From JAWKMZ01 sp041391965 (GTDB lineage: Bacteria > Bacteroidota > Bacteroidia > Flavobacteriales > Flavobacteriaceae): a stretch of DNA of 64,000 nucleotides. Location: contig JAWKMZ010000004.1 in NCBI GenBank assembly GCA_041391965.1, forward strand, positions 62,001 to 126,000, read 5' to 3'. Made by a program: the position numbers and the translations under genes. The number at the start of each line of letters is the position of its first letter. Within the stretch, counting starts at the first letter, position 1. The notes under the pieces are model-generated. The model was given only the letters and a program-made list of their open reading frames with translations, was not told where the DNA came from and made no database searches. Positions 52,599-62,000 of this stretch are shown in pieces.

Positions 52599-53492
52599 AT
52601 GCCATTCAAATCCTTTTCAGAATACCTGCTTCACGAGAAAAAATACTCTGAACTTACAGTCAAAGCCTATTTGAATGATTTAGAAAATTTCTCAAACTTT
52701 ATAAAAGCAGAATTCGACGCATCATCAATTAATAATGTCCATTATTCACAAATTAGAACTTGGATTGTAAATTTGGTCGATGCTCATATCTCAAACCGAA
52801 GTATCAATAGGAAACTATCATCACTAAATTCGTATTACAAATTTTTGCTAAAAACTGAAACCATCAAAGCCAACCCACTTTCAAAACACAAAGCTTTAAA
52901 AACGAGTAAAAAAGTTCAGATACCATTTTCAGAACAAGAAATGACTGCTGTCATTGAAATTTTACAATCAGAAAAAGATTTTGAAGGTTTAAGAAATAAA
53001 TTAATAGTAGAACTTTTTTACGCAACAGGCATACGACGTATAGAGCTTATACAAATAAAACTTACAGATATAGATTTGACTAATAAAACGTTAAAGGTTT
53101 TAGGTAAGCGAAATAAAGAACGTTACATTCCGTTAATAGATACAGTAGTACAAACCGCAAAAAACTATTTGAACAAAAGAAATGAACTTGAAACACAAGA
53201 GGACAAAGAATATTTATTTTTAACTAAAAAAGGGTTAAAAATTTATGAAACACTTGTGTACAGAATTATAAATGATTATTTTAGTAAAGCATCTTCAAAA
53301 GTAAAAAAGAGTCCGCATATATTAAGGCACTCATTTGCGACACATTTACTTAACCAAGGAGCAAATTTAAACGCTGTTAAAGAACTTCTTGGACACTCAA
53401 GTTTAGCAGCAACACAAATTTATACACATAATAGTATAGCAGAATTAAAAAAAGTGTACTCAAATGCACATCCAAGAAGTAAAAAACAATAA
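52599..53492 (+). CDS. XerC/XerD-type tyrosine recombinase
   Basis: 297 residues, the usual Xer length. An N-terminal SAM-like DNA-binding domain (FSEYLLHEKKYSELTVKAYLNDL) is followed by the catalytic domain with GIRRIEL (R), HILRHSFATHL (HxxR), GHSSLAATQIYTH (H and nucleophile Y). The family resolves chromosome dimers at dif; being a sole Xer-like gene between rpsU and hpf, a conserved housekeeping setting, it is probably not phage-derived. XerC or XerD identity cannot be told. Confidence 0.85.
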   Translation: MPFKSFSEYLLHEKKYSELTVKAYLNDLENFSNFIKAEFDASSINNVHYSQIRTWIVNLVDAHISNRSINRKLSSLNSYYKFLLKTETIKANPLSKHKALKTSKKVQIPFSEQEMTAVIEILQSEKDFEGLRNKLIVELFYATGIRRIELIQIKLTDIDLTNKTLKVLGKRNKERYIPLIDTVVQTAKNYLNKRNELETQEDKEYLFLTKKGLKIYETLVYRIINDYFSKASSKVKKSPHILRHSFATHLLNQGANLNAVKELLGHSSLAATQIYTHNSIAELKKVYSNAHPRSKKQ

Positions 53493-53515
53493 TTGTCTAA
53501 CCAAAAAAAAGAAGT

Positions 53516-53818
53516 ATGAAAGTAAACACACAATCAGTCAATTTTAATGCAGACAAAAAATTAATAGACTTTATTCAAAAACGAATGGATAAATTAGAAA
53601 TGTTCTATGATAAAGTGATTCAATCTGACGTGTATTTAAAAGTAGAGAACACAAGTGATAAAGAAAATAAAATATTTGAAGCAAGAGTAAGTGTTCCTGG
53701 AGATAGTTTTGTAGTAAAAAAACAATGCAAAACGTTTGAAGAAGGAGCTGATATGGCAGCTGCATCTTTAGAAAGACAATTAAAAAAGCGAAAAGAAAAA
53801 TTAAGATCACATATATGA
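53516..53818 (+). CDS. hpf: Ribosome hibernation promoting factor
   Basis: 100 residues: MKVNTQSVNFNADKKLIDFIQKRMDKLEMF, then FEARVSVPGDSFVVKKQCKTFEEGADMAAASLERQL, the short HPF/YfiA fold. It binds the 30S decoding site and silences ribosomes in stationary phase. The short form without the C-terminal dimerisation domain is seen. It starts 23 bp after the recombinase gene. Confidence 0.92.
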   Translation: MKVNTQSVNFNADKKLIDFIQKRMDKLEMFYDKVIQSDVYLKVENTSDKENKIFEARVSVPGDSFVVKKQCKTFEEGADMAAASLERQLKKRKEKLRSHI

Positions 53819-53860
53819 TAAATTTTTTTAAAAAATGTTTTGAATAAATAAATAAATCTC

Positions 53861-53868
53861 TACATTTG
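53861..53868 (+). promoter_or_regulatory. Promoter of the tRNA-tuf operon
   Basis: TACATTTG at -7 with TTTG 18 bases upstream (53839-53842), both elements of the Bacteroidota promoter. It precedes a short leader and tRNA-Thr. Confidence 0.85.
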
Positions 53869-53917
53869 CAGTCCGTTAGAAATAGCGGGCTTTTTTATTG
53901 ATAAAAAAGTGATAAAA

Positions 53918-53991
53918 GCCGATGTAGCTCAGCTGGCTAGAGCAGCTGATTTGTAATCAGCAGGTCGTGGGTTCGAGTCCCTCCATCGGCT
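53918..53991 (+). tRNA. tRNA-Thr(TGT)
   Basis: Acceptor arms GCCGATG/CATCGGC with discriminator T. Anticodon loop CTGATTTGTAATCAG gives TGT. T-arm GGGTTCGAGTCCC. CCA is not encoded. Confidence 0.97.
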
Positions 53992-54037
53992 CAAAAACAT
54001 AAAAGTTTTTAGTTCATTAAAATAGTAGAATAAATTT

Positions 54038-54119
<82 letters not shown>

Positions 54120-54120
54120 C

Positions 54121-54202
54121 AAAGATTTTAAATAAGCTGGTGTCAAAAGCTCGCTTTTGTAAAACAGTGTTTTTTAAAATCTTTGTTCGGGGTCACCCGA
54201 AC
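54121..54202 (+). other. Structured spacer between tRNA-Tyr and tRNA-Gly
   Basis: A 12-bp perfect inverted repeat (aaagattttaaa at 54121 with tttaaaatcttt at 54173) encloses a hairpin with caaaagc/gcttttg arms; a further 7-bp hairpin (gttcggg/cccgaac) follows. No gene is visible up to 54341. It may guide tRNA processing or be a relic element. Confidence 0.55.
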
Positions 54203-54341
54203 AGGATCAACGAGCGGAGCGAGTTAATCCAAAACACAAACTTTAAGTTCTAAATCCCAAAGGAATTGGAAAATTAAGTCTAAAAGCGTTCATAAAAAAT
54301 TGGAATTTGGAATTTCATTTATTGGAATTTACTCAATAATT

Positions 54342-54414
54342 GCGGGAGTAGCTCAGTTGGTAGAGCGTCAGCCTTCCAAGCTGAATGTCGCCGGTTCGAA
54401 CCCGGTCTCCCGCT
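54342..54414 (+). tRNA. tRNA-Gly(TCC)
   Basis: Acceptor GCGGGAG/CTCCCGC, discriminator T. Anticodon loop CAGCCTTCCAAGCTG gives TCC. T-arm CCGGTTCGAACCCGG. CCA is not encoded. Confidence 0.97.
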
Positions 54415-54485
54415 CAAAAATTTACGAGTTACGGAATGCGGTTTGCTAATCGTGAATCTAAAAATCGGCAAAACGTAAATCAAAA

Positions 54486-54557
54486 GCCGGTGTAGCTCAG
54501 GGGTAGAGCGTTTCCTTGGTAAGGAAGAGGTCACGAGTTCAATTCTCGTCATTGGCT
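54486..54557 (+). tRNA. tRNA-Thr(GGT)
   Basis: Acceptor GCCGGTG/CATTGGC with two G-U pairs, discriminator T. Anticodon loop TTCCTTGGTAAGGAA gives GGT. T-arm CGAGTTCAATTCTCG. CCA is not encoded. Confidence 0.95.
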
Positions 54558-54614
54558 CAATTGTTTTAAATTAAATAAGAACACTAATATAAATTAAGAT
54601 TAAATAAATTAAAC

Positions 54615-55802
54615 ATGGCAAAGGCAACTTTCGATCGTTCAAAACCACATTTAAACATTGGTACAATTGGACACGTAGATCACGGTAAAACAACTTTAAC
54701 TGCTGCTATTACTAAAGTATTAGCTGATGCAGGTTTATCAGAAGCGAGATCTTTTGATCAAATTGATAACGCTCCAGAAGAAAAAGAAAGAGGTATTACA
54801 ATTAATACTTCACACGTAGAATATGCAACAGCAAATCGTCATTACGCTCACGTTGACTGTCCAGGTCACGCGGATTACGTAAAAAATATGGTTACTGGTG
54901 CTGCTCAAATGGATGGAGCTATCCTTGTGGTTGCGGCTACAGATGGTCCTATGCCACAAACACGTGAACATATCCTTTTAGGACGTCAAGTAGGTATTCC
55001 TCGTATCGTAGTATTCATGAATAAAGTGGATATGGTTGATGATGAAGAGTTATTAGAATTAGTTGAAATGGAAATTAGAGACTTATTAAGTTTCTATGAA
55101 TATGATGGAGATAATGGTCCTGTTATTGCTGGTTCAGCTCTTGGTGCACTTAATGGTGAACAAAAGTGGGTTGATACAGTTATGCAATTAATGGAAGCTT
55201 GTGATACTTGGATTGAAGAGCCTGTGCGTGATATGGATAAGCCTTTCTTAATGCCAATTGAGGATGTATTTTCTATCACAGGTCGTGGAACTGTAGCAAC
55301 AGGTCGTATTGAAACAGGTGTGGCTAAAACTGGTGACCCAGTTGAGATTATTGGTATGGGAGCAGAGAAATTAACTTCTACTATTACAGGAATTGAAATG
55401 TTCCGTCAAATTCTTGACAGAGGAGAGGCTGGAGATAATGCAGGTATCTTATTGAGAGGTATTGAGAAAACTCAAATTTCAAGAGGTATGGTTATTGTTA
55501 AGCCAGGGTCAGTAACACCACACGCTAAATTTAAAGCTGAGGTTTATATCCTTAAAAAAGAAGAAGGTGGACGTCATACACCATTCCATAACAACTACCG
55601 ACCACAGTTCTATGTACGTACAACTGACGTAACAGGAAACATTGCGCTTCCTGATGGAGTTGAAATGGTTATGCCAGGTGACAACTTGACTATCACTGTA
55701 GAATTAATCCAAAAAATTGCAATGAACGTAGGTTTACGTTTCGCAATCCGTGAAGGTGGACGTACAGTTGGTGCTGGTCAGGTAACTGAAATTTTAGACT
55801 AA
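54615..55802 (+). CDS. tuf: Elongation factor Tu
   Basis: 395 residues, full length. GTPase motifs are GHVDHGKTT (P-loop), RGITINTSHVEY (switch I), DCPGHADY (switch II) and NKVD. Domains 2 and 3 follow, ending VGAGQVTEILD. EF-Tu brings aminoacyl-tRNA to the ribosome. It sits within a tRNA cluster, the usual place in bacteria. Confidence 0.98.
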   Translation: MAKATFDRSKPHLNIGTIGHVDHGKTTLTAAITKVLADAGLSEARSFDQIDNAPEEKERGITINTSHVEYATANRHYAHVDCPGHADYVKNMVTGAAQMDGAILVVAATDGPMPQTREHILLGRQVGIPRIVVFMNKVDMVDDEELLELVEMEIRDLLSFYEYDGDNGPVIAGSALGALNGEQKWVDTVMQLMEACDTWIEEPVRDMDKPFLMPIEDVFSITGRGTVATGRIETGVAKTGDPVEIIGMGAEKLTSTITGIEMFRQILDRGEAGDNAGILLRGIEKTQISRGMVIVKPGSVTPHAKFKAEVYILKKEEGGRHTPFHNNYRPQFYVRTTDVTGNIALPDGVEMVMPGDNLTITVELIQKIAMNVGLRFAIREGGRTVGAGQVTEILD

Positions 55803-55824
55803 TTATATAATCTAAATATTAATT

Positions 55825-55852
55825 AAGGTGTCCTCCTTTTGGCGGACGCCTT
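55825..55852 (+). terminator. Hairpin after tuf (weak terminator or processing site)
   Basis: Arms aaggtgtcc and ggacgcctt (one G-U pair), without a T-run. tRNA-Trp follows 11 bases later, so it may be a read-through attenuator or processing site. Confidence 0.6.
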
Positions 55853-55863
55853 GATTTATGTTT

Positions 55864-55936
55864 ACGGGTTTAGCTCAGTTGGTAGAGCACTGGTCTCCAA
55901 AACCAGGTGTCGGGAGTTCGAGTCTCTCAACCCGTG
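55864..55936 (+). tRNA. tRNA-Trp(CCA)
   Basis: Acceptor ACGGGTT/AACCCGT, discriminator G. Anticodon stem-loop CTGGTCTCCAAAACCAG gives CCA. T-arm GGGAGTTCGAGTCTCTC. The 3' CCA is not encoded. Confidence 0.97.
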
Positions 55937-55951
55937 CAAATACAAAATTAG

Positions 55952-56146
55952 ATGGCAGGAATTGTAAATTATATCAAAGAATCTTTTGGTGAGTTAAAAA
56001 ATCATGTGACTTGGCCAACATTGGCAGAGGCGCAAAGTTTAACTGTTTTAGTAGCAGTTTTTACAATCGTATTTTCACTCGCAATATGGGGAATTGACAC
56101 TGTTTTCAGTAAAGTTATTCAAGCCTATTTTAGCTGGATCAACTAA
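55952..56146 (+). CDS. secE: Preprotein translocase subunit SecE
   Basis: 64 residues, the single-helix form: KESFGELKNHVTWPTLAEAQSL and one membrane segment (about 31-52). It stabilises SecY in the inner membrane. It starts 15 bp after tRNA-Trp and precedes nusG, the conserved order. Confidence 0.95.
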   Translation: MAGIVNYIKESFGELKNHVTWPTLAEAQSLTVLVAVFTIVFSLAIWGIDTVFSKVIQAYFSWIN

Positions 56147-56160
56147 AAATAATTAGAAGG

Positions 56161-56718
56161 ATGTCTGATACAAGTGGAAATAAAAAATGGTATGTTGTAA
56201 GAGCTGTAAGTGGTCAAGAAAATAAAATTAAGACATATATAGAAAACGAAATTGCACGTTTGGGTCTTGAAGATTTTGTTGATCAAGTATTGGTTCCAAC
56301 AGAAAAGGTAATTCAAATCCGTAACGGAAAGAAAATAAACAAAGAAAAAGTTTATTTTCCTGGGTATATTATGATTCAGGCCAATTTAAGTGGAGAAATA
56401 CCACATATTATCAAATCTATTACCAATGTCATTGGGTTTTTAGGTGAAACAAAAGGAGGAGACCCTGTGCCATTAAGACAATCTGAAGTAAACAGAATGT
56501 TAGGTAAGGTAGATGAATTAACTGTAGATGCAGACGCAAATGTGGCAATACCATTTACAAAAGGAGAAACCGTTAAAGTGATTGATGGTCCATTCAACGG
56601 TTTTGATGGAACTATTGAAAACATAAATGAAGAAAAGCGTAAGCTTGAAGTAATGGTTAAAATTTTCGGAAGAAAAACACCATTAGAATTAAGCTATATG
56701 CAAGTAGAAAAAGTTTAA
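56161..56718 (+). CDS. nusG: Transcription termination/antitermination protein NusG
   Basis: 185 residues. The N-terminal NGN domain (WYVVRAVSGQENKIKTYIE, PGYIMI) and C-terminal KOW domain (FTKGETVKVIDGPFNGFDGTIENIN) are complete. It binds RNA polymerase and couples it to Rho or ribosomes. Confidence 0.97.
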   Translation: MSDTSGNKKWYVVRAVSGQENKIKTYIENEIARLGLEDFVDQVLVPTEKVIQIRNGKKINKEKVYFPGYIMIQANLSGEIPHIIKSITNVIGFLGETKGGDPVPLRQSEVNRMLGKVDELTVDADANVAIPFTKGETVKVIDGPFNGFDGTIENINEEKRKLEVMVKIFGRKTPLELSYMQVEKV

Positions 56719-56738
56719 TAATTGTTACACTATAGATA

Positions 56739-56771
56739 GCATGTCTTTTGGCTTCCAATTAAAAGATGTGC
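56739..56771 (+). promoter_or_regulatory. Stem-loop in the rplK leader
   Basis: Arms gcatgtctttt and aaaagatgtgc pair over 11 bp (two G-U) around an 11-nt loop, 16 bases before the rplK start. This is where L1 autoregulatory sites lie in other bacteria; binding here is unproven. Confidence 0.45.
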
Positions 56772-56787
56772 GACTAAAATTTAAAAA

Positions 56788-57225
56788 ATGGCAAAAGAAT
56801 TAAGTAAAGTAGTTAAGCTACAAGTTCGGGGAGGTGCAGCGAATCCGTCGCCACCGGTAGGACCCGCTTTAGGAGCTGCTGGAGTTAATATCATGGAATT
56901 TTGTAAACAATTCAACGCAAGAACTCAGGACAAACCTGGTAAAGTTCTTCCTGTTGTTATTTCTGTTTTCAAAGACAAATCCTTTGATTTTGTAATAAAA
57001 ACTCCACCAGCTGCAGTACAATTATTGGAAGCGGCCAAAGTAAAAAAAGGATCTGGAGAACCGAACCGAAAAAAAGTAGCAAAAGTAACTTGGGAACAAG
57101 TGAAAGCAATAGCTGAAGACAAAATGCAAGATTTAAACGCATTTACAATGGATTCTGCTATGAACATGGTTGCAGGAACTGCAAGATCAATGGGAATTAC
57201 TGTAACAGGTACTAAACCAAATTAA
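56788..57225 (+). CDS. rplK: 50S ribosomal protein L11
   Basis: 145 residues with GGAANPSPPVGPALGAAGVNI at the start and the RNA-binding C-terminal domain (PNRKKVAKVTWEQVKAIAEDKM...GTARSMGITV). It builds the GTPase-associated centre with L10/L12. rplA follows 11 bp later. Confidence 0.98.
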   Translation: MAKELSKVVKLQVRGGAANPSPPVGPALGAAGVNIMEFCKQFNARTQDKPGKVLPVVISVFKDKSFDFVIKTPPAAVQLLEAAKVKKGSGEPNRKKVAKVTWEQVKAIAEDKMQDLNAFTMDSAMNMVAGTARSMGITVTGTKPN

Positions 57226-57236
57226 AACTTTTTGAA

Positions 57237-57926
57237 ATGGCAAAATTGACAAAAAAACAAAAAGAGGCAAGAAGTAAAGTTGACAAAAACAAACTTTACT
57301 CTCTTGAAGAAGCATCTGCTTTATTAAAAGAAATTACCTATACCAAATTTGATGCGTCTGTTGACATTGCTGTAAGACTTGGAGTTGATCCTCGTAAAGC
57401 AAATCAAATGGTAAGAGGTGTAGTTTCTTTACCTCACGGAACAGGTAAAGACATGAAAGTTTTAGCCTTAGTAACTCCTGACAAGGAAGCAGAAGCTAAA
57501 GAAGCTGGTGCTGATTATGTTGGACTTGATGAGTACCTTGATAAAATCAAAAGTGGTTGGACAGATGTTGATGTAATTATCACCATGCCAGCTATTATGG
57601 GTAAATTAGGACCATTAGGTAGAGTTTTAGGCCCAAGAGGCTTAATGCCAAACCCTAAAACAGGTACAGTAACTATGGATGTAGCTAAAGCTGTAACTGA
57701 AGTAAAAGCAGGTAAAATAGACTTTAAAGTAGACAAAACAGGGATTGTTCATGCTCCAATTGGAAAAGCATCATTTAGTGCTGATAAATTGGTAGGAAAC
57801 GCGCATGAGTTGTTAACGACCTTAATAAAGTTAAAACCAACTGCTGCTAAAGGAACATATGTGAAAAGCATTTATATGTCTAGCACAATGAGCCCAAGTA
57901 TATCAATTGATACTAAAATAGGTTAG
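57237..57926 (+). CDS. rplA: 50S ribosomal protein L1
   Basis: 229 residues with MPAIMGKLGPLGRVLGPRGLMPNPKTGTV, the L1 signature. L1 forms the mobile stalk near the E site and can repress its own operon by binding the leader. rplJ begins 18 bp after its stop. Confidence 0.98.
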   Translation: MAKLTKKQKEARSKVDKNKLYSLEEASALLKEITYTKFDASVDIAVRLGVDPRKANQMVRGVVSLPHGTGKDMKVLALVTPDKEAEAKEAGADYVGLDEYLDKIKSGWTDVDVIITMPAIMGKLGPLGRVLGPRGLMPNPKTGTVTMDVAKAVTEVKAGKIDFKVDKTGIVHAPIGKASFSADKLVGNAHELLTTLIKLKPTAAKGTYVKSIYMSSTMSPSISIDTKIG

Positions 57927-57944
57927 TAGTTAAACTTTTATATT

Positions 57945-58466
57945 ATGACAAGAGAAGAAAAATCACAAGTAATTGAAGAGTTGACTGCTCAATTGGCAGA
58001 TAGTGCACATATCTATTTAACAGATATATCTGGACTTAATGCAGGAAACACTTCAGACTTACGTCGTGCTTGCTTTAAAGCTAACGTAAGATTAGCCGTT
58101 GTAAAAAATACATTATTAGAGAAAGCAATGGTTGCCTCTGATAAAGACTTTGGAGACCTTCCAAAAACTTTAAAAGGAAACACCTCTGTAATGTACGCTG
58201 AAACTGGTAATGCTCCAGCCAAAATTATAAAAGCATTCCGTAAAAAATCTGATAAGCCTTTGCTTAAAGGAGCTTTTATTGAAGAAGCAATTTATATTGG
58301 CGATGAGCAATTAGACGCCTTAGTTGATATTAAATCTAGAGAAGAGTTAATTGGTGACATCGTAGCATTGTTACAATCACCAGCTAAAAATGTTATTTCA
58401 GCTCTTAAATCAAGTGGAGGTAAATTAGCAGGCATCGTCAAAACATTATCCGAAAAAGAAGGATAA
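57945..58466 (+). CDS. rplJ: 50S ribosomal protein L10
   Basis: 173 residues: TREEKSQVIEELTAQLADS and a C-terminal helix that binds L7/L12 dimers. The short gap before it leaves little room for the long L10 leader known in other phyla. Confidence 0.95.
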   Translation: MTREEKSQVIEELTAQLADSAHIYLTDISGLNAGNTSDLRRACFKANVRLAVVKNTLLEKAMVASDKDFGDLPKTLKGNTSVMYAETGNAPAKIIKAFRKKSDKPLLKGAFIEEAIYIGDEQLDALVDIKSREELIGDIVALLQSPAKNVISALKSSGGKLAGIVKTLSEKEG

Positions 58467-58526
58467 TCAAATAAGTACGCACTTAAACAAATTATATTTT
58501 ATTAAAATTATTAAAAACGATAGAAA

Positions 58527-58904
58527 ATGGCAGATTTAAAAGATTTCGCAGAAAAATTAGTTAATTTAACAGTAAAAGAAGTTAACGAATTAGCTACAAT
58601 ATTAAAAGATGAGTACGGCATTGAACCAGCTGCTGCTGCAGTTGCAGTTGCTGCAGGTGGTGGTGCAAGTGCTGGAGAAGCCGCTGAAGAAAAGTCAGAA
58701 TTTGACGTAGTTCTTAAAGCAGCTGGTGCTTCTAAATTAGCAGTTGTTAAATTAGTTAAAGAATTAACTGGTTTAGGATTGAAAGAAGCTAAAGAATTAG
58801 TTGATGGTGCACCAAGCAACATCAAAGAAGGCGTTTCTAAAGATGAAGCAGAAGCATTAAAAGCATCATTAGAAGAAGCTGGAGCAGAAGTTGAGCTTAA
58901 GTAA
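58527..58904 (+). CDS. rplL: 50S ribosomal protein L7/L12
   Basis: 125 residues: N-terminal dimer domain (ADLKDFAEKLVNLTVKEVNELATILK), an alanine- and glycine-rich hinge (about 36-52), and the C-terminal factor-binding domain (EFDVVLKAAGASKLAVVKLVKELTGLGLKEAKELVD). It is the flexible stalk that recruits translation factors. Confidence 0.98.
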   Translation: MADLKDFAEKLVNLTVKEVNELATILKDEYGIEPAAAAVAVAAGGGASAGEAAEEKSEFDVVLKAAGASKLAVVKLVKELTGLGLKEAKELVDGAPSNIKEGVSKDEAEALKASLEEAGAEVELK

Positions 58905-58927
58905 GCTTAACCCAAACTTACAATTTT

Positions 58928-58976
58928 GGTTTAGGTCTTCCTCTCGATAACAATCGGGTTCGGAATGACCTAAACC
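58928..58976 (+). terminator. Hairpin between rplL and rpoB
   Basis: Perfect 10-bp arms ggtttaggtc and gacctaaacc with a 29-nt loop, followed by ctttt. The loop holds a tcggaatgac motif like the dispersed repeats near the CRISPR locus. It probably acts as a partial terminator or RNase processing site, adjusting polymerase against ribosomal protein levels. Confidence 0.55.
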
Positions 58977-59041
58977 CTTTTGTGTATATAAAATGTACAT
59001 AAAAAAACAACTATTATTTTTAATCAAAATCTCGTTCATCG

Positions 59042-62000
59042 ATGTTAGCACAAAAAGCTGAAAGATTAAATTTCTCTTCTATTGTAAATAGAACGGATTA
59101 TCCTGATTTTCTGGATATCCAGATTAAATCCTTCCAGGATTTTTTCCAGTTAGAGACAAAATCAGAAGAAAGAGGGAATGAAGGGCTCTACAATACCTTC
59201 ATGGAAAACTTCCCAATTACAGACACTCGCAATCAATTTGTCTTGGAGTTTTTGGATTATTTTATTGATCCACCAAGATATACTATTGAAGAATGTATTG
59301 AAAGAGGATTAACATACAGTGTGCCTTTAAAAGCACGTTTAAAATTGTATTGTACTGATCCAGAGCATGAAGACTTTGAAACCATTGTGCAAGATGTGTA
59401 TTTAGGAACTATTCCTTATATGACACCAAGTGGTACTTTCTGTATCAATGGTGCTGAGCGTGTGGTTGTGTCTCAATTACACAGATCGCCAGGTGTTTTC
59501 TTTAGTCAATCATTCCATGCTAATGGGACTAAATTGTACTCAGCCAGAGTCATCCCTTTTAAAGGATCTTGGATTGAGTTTGCGACAGACATCAATCAAG
59601 TCATGTACGCTTATATTGATAGAAAGAAAAAATTACCAGTAACCACGTTATTTAGAGCCATTGGTTTTGAACGTGATAAAGATATTCTTGAAATTTTTGA
59701 CCTTGCAGAAGAAGTTAAAGTATCAAAATCTGGTTTAAAAAAATATTTAGGACGTAAACTTGCTGCACGTGTATTAAACACATGGCATGAAGATTTTGTT
59801 GATGAAGATACAGGTGAGGTTGTATCCATTGAACGTAATGAAATTGTGCTTGATCGTGATACAGTCTTAGATAAAGAAAATATTGAAGAAATCCTTGAAG
59901 CAGATGCTAAAACCATTCTTTTACATAAAGAAAGTGCACAACAAGGAGATTACGCTATCATACATAACACCCTTCAAAAAGATCCGACCAACTCGGAAAA
60001 AGAAGCGGTTGAACACATATACCGTCAATTGCGTAATGCTGAGCCACCAGATGAGGAAACAGCACGAGGTATTATTGACAAATTATTCTTCTCGGACCAA
60101 CGTTACTCTTTGGGTGAAGTAGGGCGTTATAGAATGAACAAAAAATTGGGTCTTGATATTGGAATGGACAAACAAGTATTGACCAAAGTAGATATTATTA
60201 CCATCATTAAATATTTGATAGAGTTGATCAACTCCAAAGCTGAGATTGATGATATTGACCACTTATCCAACCGTCGTGTACGTACCGTAGGTGAGCAATT
60301 ATCACAACAATTTGGCGTTGGTTTAGCACGTATGGCACGTACCATTCGTGAGCGTATGAATGTTCGAGACAATGAGGTGTTTACACCAATAGATTTGATT
60401 AACGCAAAGACTTTATCATCTGTTATCAACTCCTTTTTTGGAACCAACCAGTTATCTCAATTTATGGATCAAACCAATCCATTGGCAGAGATTACACACA
60501 AACGTCGTCTATCGGCATTAGGACCTGGAGGTTTATCTCGTGAGAGAGCAGGTTTTGAGGTGCGTGACGTTCATTATACGCATTATGGTCGTTTATGTCC
60601 TATTGAAACTCCTGAGGGACCAAACATTGGTTTAATTTCTTCACTATCTGTTTATGCAAAAGTAAACGGAATGGGATTCATCGAAACACCATATCGTAAA
60701 ATTGAAAATGGCGTGGTTGATATCAAAAATGCACCAACATACTTAAGTGCAGAAGAAGAAGAAGACCAACTAATCGCTCAAGCAAATATTAGAGTGGATG
60801 ACAAAGGAAAAATTATAGAAGACAAGATTATTGCACGTCAAGAAGGCGATTTTCCTGTAATTGATCCAGCAAACGCTAATTATACAGACGTTGCTCCTAA
60901 CCAAGTGGCTTCTATTTCAGCATCATTAATTCCTTTCTTGGAGCATGATGATGCCAACAGAGCCTTGATGGGATCTAACATGATGCGTCAGGCCGTTCCT
61001 TTATTACGTGTTGATGCTCCAATTGTTGGAACTGGTTTAGAACGTCAAGTGGCATCAGATTCGAGAGTATTAATTAATGCTGAAGGTGATGGTGTGGTTG
61101 AATATGTTGATGCTAATGAAATTATCATAAAATATCAACGTACAGAAGAAGAAGCCATGGTAAGTTTTGATAGTGATACCAAAACCTATCCATTGGTGAA
61201 ATTCAGAAAAACCAATCAAGGAACCTCTATTAACTTAAAACCAATTGTAGAAAAAGGCGATAAAGTTAAAAAAGGACAAGTACTTTGTCAAGGCTATGCG
61301 ACTGAAAATGGCGAATTAGCACTTGGTCGTAACATGAAAGTGGCCTTCATGCCATGGAAAGGTTACAACTTTGAGGATGCCATTGTAATTTCTGAAAAAG
61401 TAGTTCGTGATGATATTTTTACATCCATTCATATCGATGAATATTCATTAGAAGTTCGTGATACCAAATTAGGTAACGAAGAATTGACCAACGATATTCC
61501 AAACGTTTCTGAAGAGGCTACCAAAGACTTGGATGAAAACGGGATGATTCGTATTGGTGCTGAAATTAAACCAGGAGACATTTTAATTGGTAAAATTACA
61601 CCAAAAGGAGAATCAGATCCAACACCAGAAGAAAAATTATTAAGAGCCATCTTTGGTGATAAAGCAGGTGATGTAAAAGATGCGTCTTTAAAAGCATCGC
61701 CATCACTACATGGTGTTGTTATAGAGAAAAAATTATTCTCAAGAGCGGTCAAAGATAAACGCAAAAGAGCCAAAGATAAAGAAGATATCGATGCTTTAGA
61801 AGCCATCTATTACAAAAAATTTGATGATTTAAAAGCTGTTTTAGTTGATAAATTATTCGCTATTGTAAATGGTAAAACGGCTCAAGGCATTTTTAATGAT
61901 CTTGGAGAGGAAATCATTCCAAAAGGTAAAAAATACACCTTAAAAATGTTAAATGCGGTTGATGATTATACCCATTTAACTTCAGGAACTTGGACTACAG

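Noticed and set aside
52599..53492. Xer-type gene as a sign of an integrated phage or genomic island
   Set aside because: It sits among rpsU, hpf and tRNA genes with no attachment repeats or phage genes around.
54319..54552. 77-residue minus-strand frame (contains GRPGSNRRHSAWKADALP)
   Set aside because: It is antisense to tRNA-Gly and tRNA-Thr; this peptide is a familiar false gene from tRNA complements.
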